Shown here one piece after another: positions 56,633 through 64,000 of a DNA stretch of 64,000 nt. A model generated the notes under the pieces. It did no database searches. It saw only the letters and a list, made by a program, of their open reading frames with translations, and was not told the origin of the DNA. The position numbers were made by a program, and so were the translations under genes. The first letter of the stretch is position 1. The number at the start of each line of letters is the position of its first letter. The stretch is from Microcaldota archaeon (GTDB taxonomy: Archaea > Micrarchaeota > Micrarchaeia > Micrarchaeales > Micrarchaeaceae): contig JAKARM010000003.1 of assembly GCA_021822165.1 (NCBI GenBank), positions 1 to 64,000 on the forward strand. Reading direction: 5' to 3'.

Positions 56633-57841
56633 TCAAGCGACATCCTGTTTTGCCGTGCCGAATATCTCCCTCTCAAGCACCTCCTTCGTCTTTTTCTGCG
56701 GAATCAGGAGCTTGACGAGCTTTGTATGCCCCCGTATGCCCTTCCCGGATTCGTACGAAGCTATGAGCCCTTGCAGCTGCAGCTCTGAAAGGTACTTGCG
56801 GTACCACCTTTCGCTCTTCGCCTCCTTGTGCAGGCTGTCCGAGATCGACTTGTACCTGTTGTATATCTCGCCGCTGAATAGGTATGTATCGACCCCGTCA
56901 GTCAGCTTCTTGTATGTGCCTCCGCTCAAGGTCAGCAGCACTATCGAGTAGAGAACCATCTTCTGATGCTCTGGGAGCGTCGATATCAGGTCGTATATGA
57001 TCTCGTTCTCCGATATGCGGAGGGCTTCCTCCGCCTCTTTCATGCCTATGGTCGTGGATCCGGAATCTTCGGCAAGCTCTCCCGCCTTCGAGAGGATCTT
57101 GAGCGAAAACCTTGCATCCCCGCCCTCCCTCGCCGCACCTGCTGCGACATAGTGCAATATGTCGTCCCCGATCACGCCCGCCTTGAAACAGGCCATGGCC
57201 CTGTCCTTTATTATAGCATATACCTCGTTGGCGTTGTATGGGGAGAAGACGAGCTCGGACTCGTACAGGGTCGACAGGCTTCTGGGATCGAGATCCTCTT
57301 TGAAGGTGATCTTGTTGGCGACACCGATGAGAGCGACCCCGCCTGCGCGGATGTCGCTGTTTATCCTAGTAAGCGTATATATCAAGTCGTCAAGATCCTT
57401 GACTATGTCTACCTCGTCCAATATTATTATCAGGGTCTTGTTGTCCTCCTCTATCCAGTTGGTGAGCTTCTCGTACAGGTCGACGGTCCCATACCCCCTT
57501 CTGGCATATGTAGGCATGTGATCGTTTATCACCTTGTTCAATACCCTGAACCTGGAGTTGTATATCCTGCAATTAACATAGGATATCCTTGCAGAGGTAT
57601 TGGGTATGCTCCTTATCTCCCCAGCAACATAGAGGACACAGGAGGTCTTGCCTGTCCCCGTCTTGCCGTAGAGGAACAGGTTCCTGCCCTTTTCCCCTTT
57701 TAGCGCAGGGGCTATGGCCTTTTCTATGTTGCCTATCTCCGCCTCCCTGAACAGCAGCCGCTTAGGCATATAATGAGGGGACAGTATCTCCCTGTTGGAA
57801 AAAATGTTGGATTCTACAAGGAGATCTTTTAATGGGGGCAT
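56633..57841 (-). CDS. cdc6: Orc1/Cdc6 replication initiator
   Basis: LFLYGKTGTGKTSCVLYV; LIIILDEVDIVKD; winged-helix C-terminus. Confidence 0.95.
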   Translation of the reverse strand: MPPLKDLLVESNIFSNREILSPHYMPKRLLFREAEIGNIEKAIAPALKGEKGRNLFLYGKTGTGKTSCVLYVAGEIRSIPNTSARISYVNCRIYNSRFRVLNKVINDHMPTYARRGYGTVDLYEKLTNWIEEDNKTLIIILDEVDIVKDLDDLIYTLTRINSDIRAGGVALIGVANKITFKEDLDPRSLSTLYESELVFSPYNANEVYAIIKDRAMACFKAGVIGDDILHYVAAGAAREGGDARFSLKILSKAGELAEDSGSTTIGMKEAEEALRISENEIIYDLISTLPEHQKMVLYSIVLLTLSGGTYKKLTDGVDTYLFSGEIYNRYKSISDSLHKEAKSERWYRKYLSELQLQGLIASYESGKGIRGHTKLVKLLIPQKKTKEVLEREIFGTAKQDVA

Positions 57842-57943
57842 GTTAACACGCAGAGAGAACGTTTAGGATAATGTCCTTTACATCTTTAAAGCGTTTATCC
57901 TTTTTGGACGGATTATAGACTCCATAACGCAACAGGTCATGCC

Positions 57944-58489
57944 TCAGTGCACCGATAGGTACTCCTTCAGTTTGAGCAACGCCTCTGCCCTGGCAGGGAG
58001 TGGCGTTTGGCTGTCGCGCGACAGTTCCGCCATGGTGCGCGTGCTCCCGTCGGGCACGAATATTGGGTTCCATCCAAACCCCTCGGGGCCCCGGGGTTTG
58101 GCAGTTATGGTGCCCGTAGTCTTTCCGATGAACGGCTTTATGCCGCTTTCGTCGCAAAAACAGACGGCCACCTTTACGTACGCAGTCCTGTCGTCGAAGG
58201 CGTCCAATATCCTGCAAAGTCCGTCGGTCCCGATCGAATCGTACGCCCATTTTATGAAGGCTCCCGGAAATCCGTTAAGTGCGTTGAAAAAAAGCCCCGT
58301 GTCCTCTACGAACAGGGGCTTGTTGACATGGGCGTATGCCCTTGCAGCCTTGTCCATGGCCACCGCCATAGGGTCAAGGGATTGGATCTCTTTTATGTCT
58401 ACAGAGACATTGGAGAGCTCCATGCCCATTATCGACTCTGCCTCTGCAAGTTTGGACAGGTTGGAAGTCACGAAAAGGGGAAGCGCCAT
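57944..58489 (-). CDS. XTP/dITP pyrophosphatase (RdgB/HAM1)
   Basis: FVTSNLSKLAEAESI; LFVEDTGLFFNALNGFPGAFIKW; GFGWNPIFVPDGSTRTMAEL. Confidence 0.94.
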   Translation of the reverse strand: MALPLFVTSNLSKLAEAESIMGMELSNVSVDIKEIQSLDPMAVAMDKAARAYAHVNKPLFVEDTGLFFNALNGFPGAFIKWAYDSIGTDGLCRILDAFDDRTAYVKVAVCFCDESGIKPFIGKTTGTITAKPRGPEGFGWNPIFVPDGSTRTMAELSRDSQTPLPARAEALLKLKEYLSVH

Positions 58490-58498
58490 GCTGCCACA

Positions 58499-58837
58499 TC
58501 ATATATGTTCCAGGAGCCCCGACTTCTTCAGTACGTCGGAATCCATCTTGCTGTACCTCCACACTATATCCCCCTTCTTGTCGCTCTGCACGACCCATGG
58601 CCGGACTATCACGAGATCGTCCATCTTTATCCAGAACATCCTCTTGTACTTCACAGGTATCGTGCACACGCGTTCGTTCCCGTCATTGCACCGGACTAGG
58701 AAGTTGGTTGCCCCTCCGGCCTTGGCTACAAGCCCGACCACCTCGCCCTTCGCCGGCATCCTGGTCCTGTGCTCGGCCCCTTCCGACTCGCCCCGGCGGG
58801 AATAGCCTCCCGGTTTTTTGCCCTTATACCACCCCAT
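58499..58837 (-). CDS. Translation initiation factor aIF-1A
   Basis: RMPAKGEVVGLVAKAGGATNFLVRCNDGNERVCTIPVKYKRMFWIKMDDLVIVRPW. Confidence 0.93.
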   Translation of the reverse strand: MGWYKGKKPGGYSRRGESEGAEHRTRMPAKGEVVGLVAKAGGATNFLVRCNDGNERVCTIPVKYKRMFWIKMDDLVIVRPWVVQSDKKGDIVWRYSKMDSDVLKKSGLLEHI

Positions 58838-58845
58838 TGACACAC

Positions 58846-59274
58846 CTAATAACTCTTGACCCCGTACCTTGCACCGCATGCCTCGCAGACGAATATGGAC
58901 ATGCCGCGTCCTGCCGCTTCGAGATGCGAATCCGGCTTATGGCACTCCTTGCAGATAACATAGACCTCGAAGAACCGCTTTATCCTGTGGTCTATTTCTG
59001 CATTCGTGAACCTGCCGTTGATTATGAACCTCTGGTCCTCGACGTCTATCGGCACGCCAAGCTCCCCGCTGAGGTACCTCGCTATTTCCTGCAGCTTCCT
59101 CCTCGCCTTGTCGGCTATGAGCGCCGCATTCCTAACCACTGTCTTGCTCCCTTGGATCAGAACGTCGGCCTCAGGTATCACGAAATCGGACTTTTCCGCA
59201 GACCTTTGGGGCATCTTTGAAAATGCCGCATCTAGAAGTTCATTATACTCATCGTCACTCAAAAGAAACACCAC
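58846..59274 (-). CDS. Translation initiation factor aIF-2 beta
   Basis: LLDAAFSKMP...IDVEDQRFIINGRFTNAEIDHRIKRFFEVYVICKECHKPDSHLEAAGRGMSIFVCEACGARYGV. Confidence 0.94.
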   Translation of the reverse strand: MVFLLSDDEYNELLDAAFSKMPQRSAEKSDFVIPEADVLIQGSKTVVRNAALIADKARRKLQEIARYLSGELGVPIDVEDQRFIINGRFTNAEIDHRIKRFFEVYVICKECHKPDSHLEAAGRGMSIFVCEACGARYGVKSY

Positions 59275-59791
59275 GTACAGGAAGATTGCGGATTATGCGG
59301 ATGCCGTCAATAACAATCCGGCGCCGGAGCGCAATCCAATATAGTATATTTTAATAGGGGGCTTATTATATTTTTTGCTGTGAAGGGGCGGGGTGAGGGA
59401 ACGGTTCCGGAAAAGGGTTCCAGAATGGGACCGCCTGCCAGGGCAGTGTCGGAATGCGCTTTGGCGTATTGCGGCGCACCCCGTTCTGCCGGAAGCAAAA
59501 CCATATGGACCGAAAGCAGTTTGCACAGTTTACGGAGGAATGCCGCATTAGAACTCCGGCAGATGCAAAAGGTATATATACAGAGGTAGCAGCATATTAG
59601 GGTAGAATATCCCGACGTGCATCGAAGGCAGATGGCCGCATCCAGGCAGATGCAGGGCCCATCACTTTACAACAAAGGCAGAGGCATCCAAGGCCGCAAG
59701 GAAATTGCTGGCTGGAGGAGCCATATTCTGCCGCAACTCCGCATACCGTGTACAAGGAGAATTATTTTATAATATAGCAGATAAACCAAGT

Positions 59792-60056
59792 TGTGGCGGA
59801 TAGGCCGGGAAGCTAAGGGTTTCCCATACGCAGATCCCTTTATGGCGGGCCAATGCCTGGGGCGTATCATGCGGGGACGCGAGCCCTGGACTGAAGCGAT
59901 GTGGCTTTGCCCTGGGGGATGGTTAATTATGTGAATCGGGCCAGGCCGGAAGGAGCAACCCTAAGCATAACTTCGCCATGCTTCCAGGATACAGGGCTGA
60001 GCAGAGGACCAGCAAAGCTTTCATCCCCGGATGATGCAATACTGGCTTCCGCCACA
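59792..60056 (+). ncRNA. Signal recognition particle (7S) RNA; ends approximate
   Basis: Helix 8 GTGAATCGGGCCAGGCCGGAAGGAGCAACCCTAAGC with GGAA tetraloop and CAGG/AGCA symmetric loop; terminal pairing TGTGGCGGA (59792-59800) with TCCGCCACA (60048-60056); TATA-like TATTTTATAATATAG just upstream. Confidence 0.87.
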
Positions 60057-60065
60057 TCCAGATAT

Positions 60066-60164
60066 GCCGGAGTCGCCTAGAGGTACCATATGGCTCTAAA
60101 GGGCGGCGGCTTGCTAAGCCGTTTGGCTTTACAGCCTACGTGGGTTCGATTCCCACCTCCGGCG
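60066..60164 (+). tRNA. tRNA-Ser (anticodon GCT) with oversized D-arm
   Basis: Acceptor GCCGGAG/CTCCGGC; anticodon arm GCGGC-TTGCTAA-GCCGT; long variable arm; T-arm GTGGG-TTCGATT-CCCAC; D-stem GCCT/GGGC enclosing 22 nt. Confidence 0.92.
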
Positions 60165-60296
60165 TCTTGTTTGACGAAGCAGTAGGGAACTAGCGAGCAG
60201 TCAATTCGGAGATCTACTGAACCCCTATATCTCCAAGGCACACATGCTAATCCTTCAACAACTACGACACAGCCCTCTTGGACTCCTTCGCAGGAT

Positions 60297-60671
60297 GTGG
60301 GCGCACTTTCCCCACAGACCATCGCAACAGATAATATGCCGTTAGCACTACCCACGCCAGGAACGGCAGGGCAATCGATGATGCCACTTGCTGGGCAGAA
60401 TAATGTAGGGAATATTGGTCAAATGTACCCACTAACAACCACACAAGGAACAAACCAATATACAAATACAGCTCAAACTTCTTCAAACAATCAACCATTC
60501 TTTCTATTTAATCCAGCTTTCTATGAAGCTGTGCCAGGCGATATTGCCTCCACCGCAGCCAACCTCGCCAAATCTCTTGGCTCAATACCAGGCTACACGC
60601 CAGGCGGTGCGCCGACAGCGGGAGGGCAGTTCCCTTATAATTATCCTTATGGACAGACAAGTATAAAATAA
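60297..60671 (+). CDS. Possible Asn/Gln/Pro-rich hypothetical protein
   Basis: 124-aa ORF in an AT-rich stretch after the tRNA; a competing 78-aa TM-like ORF (60262-60498) lies on the minus strand. Confidence 0.35.
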   Translation: MGALSPQTIATDNMPLALPTPGTAGQSMMPLAGQNNVGNIGQMYPLTTTQGTNQYTNTAQTSSNNQPFFLFNPAFYEAVPGDIASTAANLAKSLGSIPGYTPGGAPTAGGQFPYNYPYGQTSIK

Positions 60672-60690
60672 GATATAATAACCGTACCGG

Positions 60691-61416
60691 CTAATTACTG
60701 GTCTGTTTTGGAGAGTCCTGCCGCAACATATACATCACGGAATCGGGGATATCGGATACATCAAGGTAGCGAACCCTGCTCTTGTACATCGCATAATAAC
60801 CAAGGACCATGTCGGCATAATTGCCGGATGGGGACTTCTCCCTGAAATTGATTGCCTGAATCACGGCACCCGGGCCTGCATTGTAAGATGCGAGCGCGAG
60901 GCGGACCTGTTCGGCGGCAGGATACTGCTTATACATGTCCAGGAGGAGCGCCAGGTAATGTGTCCCTCCCATTATATTTTGCCTGGGGTTTGTCAGGTCT
61001 GTTATTCCGATGCCTTCCGACTTGGCGGTTTCCGGCTCCAACTGCATCAACCCCACCGCGCCCCTGTTGGATATCACGTTAGGATTGCCATGGGATTCTA
61101 TCGAGATGACAGATCTGATCAGGTTCGCAAAGTCCGACTGGCCCATCCCGCTCAACCCGGAATACCTCCGGGATGCCTCTATGATGATGGGATCGTAATT
61201 CAGGACTGCCCTCATCGTGTTGGTGATATTCCCCTCCTTCACGAATACTGCGGAATTCTCCCCGGCAGAATAATCGAACTTGAACGAAGATATTGGGCTG
61301 CCGGCGAAGGGCAGCGGGTTATAATCCACCTGCCTTGGCAGGGATTTAACGCTTGCGGTAACTTCGGCCATTTGAGGGTTTGTGCTTGTCGCGTGCGCCA
61401 ACGCCAGGAAGCCCAC
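60691..61416 (-). CDS. Secreted lytic-transglycosylase (SLT/goose-lysozyme-like) fold protein
   Basis: LIRSVISIESHGNPNVISNRGAVGLMQLEPETAKSEGI...ALASYNAGPGAVIQAI; hydrophobic N-terminus, GTG start. Confidence 0.87.
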   Translation of the reverse strand: MGFLALAHATSTNPQMAEVTASVKSLPRQVDYNPLPFAGSPISSFKFDYSAGENSAVFVKEGNITNTMRAVLNYDPIIIEASRRYSGLSGMGQSDFANLIRSVISIESHGNPNVISNRGAVGLMQLEPETAKSEGIGITDLTNPRQNIMGGTHYLALLLDMYKQYPAAEQVRLALASYNAGPGAVIQAINFREKSPSGNYADMVLGYYAMYKSRVRYLDVSDIPDSVMYMLRQDSPKQTSN

Positions 61417-61742
61417 AAGCAGTACAGGGGTACGGGTCGCTACATTCTGCAGCCATGTCCTATGGTGCTTCGCCCTGTTGGAAGAAGTAGCTGACTGGAC
61501 TTTTTGGATTTCGACCTGTTTGGCCTTGCGCTTTTCTACGTTGATAGTATCACCATTATATCAAAGGGGTCCGGCATGCCAATGGCATGGGGAAGGGAGA
61601 TGCATACGTCGCTTTATGCTTCGCCCTTATGGTTCTCAACCATCCGTTAAAGTATAGACTCTATTTAGATATAAAAGCCTTCACGAACAGTTTTAGGTAA
61701 GAGAAGTGCAGAAATGCCAAAAGCACCCGGCCAGGGAAAGGG

Positions 61743-62261
61743 TCACTTCTCCCCTTTCCGCGCTATGGCGCGCTTTATTATGAGCTTCGCCCCCTCCGCA
61801 CCTTCCCAGCCGGTCACTTCCACCCATTTGCCCGGCTCCAGCGTCTTATAATAGGAAAAGAAGTGGCCTATCTTGCCCTTTATCGCCTCATCGAGGTCGT
61901 TGATATCTGTTATGTGCTTGAAGCTGTGGTCGGCCTTTTCCGTCGGTGTTGCTATTATCTTGCTGTCCACCCCCTCCTCGTCCTTCATCAGCAGCACGCC
62001 TATCGGCCTTGCCTCCAGGAACGACCCTGGGAAGAAGGCTGTATTGCTCAATACTACGATGTCCAACGGATCTCCATCCTCGCCGAGAGTTCCGGTCACG
62101 AACCCGTAATTGAAGGGATATACCATCGAGGTATAGAGCACCCTGTCGACTTTTATGAGCCCTTTTTCCATGTCGTATTCATACTTGACATTTCCGTCTT
62201 TAGGTATCTCTATTATCACGTTGACAATGTCTGGCGCTCTTTTCCCTGCATCCGATATCAT
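61743..62261 (-). CDS. ppa: Inorganic pyrophosphatase
   Basis: [44 protein letters not shown]...[11 protein letters not shown]. Confidence 0.96.
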   Translation of the reverse strand: MISDAGKRAPDIVNVIIEIPKDGNVKYEYDMEKGLIKVDRVLYTSMVYPFNYGFVTGTLGEDGDPLDIVVLSNTAFFPGSFLEARPIGVLLMKDEEGVDSKIIATPTEKADHSFKHITDINDLDEAIKGKIGHFFSYYKTLEPGKWVEVTGWEGAEGAKLIIKRAIARKGEK

Positions 62262-62402
62262 AAAACCACAATGGTTGGATTGGGATGGAAAGTATTTATC
62301 CTTTTCAGTTCTACAGGGGTTCCGGTTTCCATATATCTGTCAATCGACGTATGCAGCAAAACATCTAATATTGATTCTGCGCCTATCTTCTCGTGTGATT
62401 TT

Positions 62403-62927
62403 ATGGATCAGAAAGTAATCCTTGTAGATGAAAACGACAGAGAGATAGGTCTTGAGGAAAAACTGAAGGCCCACCAGGACGGCGGCAGGCTGCACAGGGC
62501 CGTATCCGTTTTCGTATTCAATAAAAAGGGAGAGGTGATGATGCAGAAGAGAGCCCTTGGAAAGTACCATGAAGGTGGGAAGTGGTCGAGCACCTGCTGC
62601 AGCCACCCGATGCCTGGGGAAATGCCGATTGACGCAGCGCACAGGAGGCTTAGGGAAGAGATGGGGTTCGATTGCGAGCTGAAGGAGGTTGGAAGTTTCA
62701 TATACAAGGCTGTGCTGGGCAAGGGGCTTGTCGAATGGGAATACGATCATTTTTTCAAAGGGGTGCATGAATCCGATCCGAGACCCAGCAAGGAGGAGGT
62801 GGAAGACTGGAGATGGGAATCGGTTGAGGGCATAAGGGAAAGGATAAAAAAGAACCCTAAAGAATATGCTGGCTTTTTCCTTGCATTCTTTGAGAGGGCG
62901 GTAGAGGCCATGGAATCGCATCGATAA
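62403..62927 (+). CDS. idi: Isopentenyl-diphosphate delta-isomerase, type I (Nudix)
   Basis: LHRAVSVFVFNKKGEVMMQKRALGKYHEGGKWSSTCCSHPMPGE...RRLREEMGF...WEYDHFFKG. Track start at 61863 is too long. Confidence 0.93.
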   Translation: MDQKVILVDENDREIGLEEKLKAHQDGGRLHRAVSVFVFNKKGEVMMQKRALGKYHEGGKWSSTCCSHPMPGEMPIDAAHRRLREEMGFDCELKEVGSFIYKAVLGKGLVEWEYDHFFKGVHESDPRPSKEEVEDWRWESVEGIRERIKKNPKEYAGFFLAFFERAVEAMESHR

Positions 62928-63092
62928 CCACCTGCAATTTGTAATGTTGCCTGGTTCATGGTCGGGGTGAATGTTTAAAAACCTTGCAACAGATTATTGA
63001 AAACAGGGTTGGCTGGATTCTGAAAACCATGCCAAGCCGGGAGATAAGCAAAACCCGAAAGGATTTGCTGTTTGTTCTAGAACGTGATAGAT

Positions 63093-64000
63093 ATGGTAGA
63101 GGAGTTGGATTCATTTAAGATAGCGCAAAGACAGCTGGATGATGCCGCGGAGATTATGAAGCTCGACAAGCAGGCCCACCAGATACTAAGGGAGCCGATG
63201 AGGACCCTTGTGGTGAACATACCGGTGAGGATGGACAACGGCAGCACCCGCCTGTTCAACGGGTTCAGGGTACAGTATAACAACGCCAGGGGGCCAGGGA
63301 AAGGCGGGATCAGGTACCACCCGGAGGAGAACCTGAACACTGTAAAGGCGCTCTCCGCATGGATGACATGGAAGACCTCGCTGGCGGACATCCCTTACGG
63401 CGGAGCGAAGGGGGGGGTGATATGCGACCCGAAGAAGATGAGCATAAGGGAGCTCGAAGCGGTTTCGCGCGGGTACATAAGGGCGCTCAAGGGCTACATA
63501 GGTCCGGATATCGATATCCCAGCCCCCGACGTAAACACGACGCCGCAGATAATGGGGTGGATGGTCGACGAATACAGCAAGATGGAGGGATACGATGCGT
63601 TCTCCGTCATAACGGGGAAGCCCTTGGAGGTATGGGGCTCAGAAGGCAGGAATGACGCTACGGGAGTCGGAGGCATGATGGTGCTCAGGGAAGCTGCGAA
63701 AACGATGAAGCTCGACCTCAAAAAGGCAAAGATAGCGATACAGGGATTCGGAAATGTCGGGATGAATGCTGCATTTGCGGCAAGAAACATGTTTGGGGCG
63801 AAGATCGTCGCCATCAGCGATTCGAAGGGAGGGATATACAGCGACAAAGGCATCGACATCGACAAAGCTGCAGCTGTGAAGGCTGCCGGGAAGGAACTCC
63901 AGGAATATGGAAAGGTGGAGGAGGTGACCAACAAAGAGCTTCTTGAAAGCGATGTTGATGTGCTCATACCGGCCGCGATGGAGAACCAGATAAAGAAGGA
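63093..64000 (+). CDS. gdhA: Glutamate dehydrogenase (3' truncated by window end)
   Basis: Hand translation from ATG 63093; GKGGIRYHP, LADIPYGGAKGGV, PAPDVNTTPQIMGWMVDEY, QGFGNVG; open to the window edge. Confidence 0.93.
   Translation, partial: MVEELDSFKIAQRQLDDAAEIMKLDKQAHQILREPMRTLVVNIPVRMDNGSTRLFNGFRVQYNNARGPGKGGIRYHPEENLNTVKALSAWMTWKTSLADIPYGGAKGGVICDPKKMSIRELEAVSRGYIRALKGYIGPDIDIPAPDVNTTPQIMGWMVDEYSKMEGYDAFSVITGKPLEVWGSEGRNDATGVGGMMVLREAAKTMKLDLKKAKIAIQGFGNVGMNAAFAARNMFGAKIVAISDSKGGIYSDKGIDIDKAAAVKAAGKELQEYGKVEEVTNKELLESDVDVLIPAAMENQIKK

Noticed and set aside
57843-58250. 135-aa minus-strand ORF between cdc6 and the XTP pyrophosphatase
   Set aside because: Lies in an alternative frame of the well-supported RdgB/HAM1 CDS.
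60077-60355. Minus-strand 92-aa ORF ending in GGGNRTHVGCKAKRLSKPPPFRAIWYL
   Set aside because: Antisense translation of the tRNA-Ser gene, a familiar spurious-ORF artefact.
61863-62402. N-terminal 180 aa of the 354-aa ORF containing Idi
   Set aside because: Overlaps the pyrophosphatase gene in antisense; the conserved Idi begins at the ATG at 62403.
1-64000. CRISPR arrays
   Set aside because: No regularly spaced direct repeats of 24-40 nt and no Cas-like protein recognised.

Overview
The window is chromosomal DNA from an archaeon, densely packed with informational genes: MCM, Orc1/Cdc6, SMC, Rad50, tandem FtsZ plus SepF, Rpo7/Spt4/Rpo6, aIF1A/aIF2-beta/aIF5A/aEF1B, S8e/S24e/S27ae, Met/Glx/Thr/Phe tRNA synthetases, RNase P proteins Pop5 and Rpp30, fibrillarin, Pelota and RtcB. 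The gene mix and tight packing suggest a DPANN/Micrarchaeota-like (ARMAN-type) genome, but this is inference from protein content only. I found several features missing from the ORF track: an SRP RNA gene (about 59792-60056), a tRNA-Ser(GCT) with an oversized D-arm (60066-60164), small CDSs for S27ae and a COG2888-like zinc ribbon, and an Spt4 gene whose start appears frameshifted. The most interesting signals are: (1) a 104-bp direct repeat carrying the convergent metG and carbonic-anhydrase 3' ends, flanking an inserted AlbA_2/AAA_4 gene with an IS605/TnpB-type right-end motif and no TnpB; (2) the tRNA-Ser D-arm insertion, possibly a tiny non-canonical intron, next to an SRP RNA with a shortened helix-8 apex; (3) a MinD/ParA ATPase between two surface-protein genes in one operon; (4) bacterial-type genes in an archaeon (RsgA, type I IPP isomerase, a secreted lytic-transglycosylase fold); (5) a nucleotidyltransferase plus small basic protein pair in an AT-rich island; (6) structured non-coding intervals. 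All family assignments come from reading motifs by eye; no database search was run.
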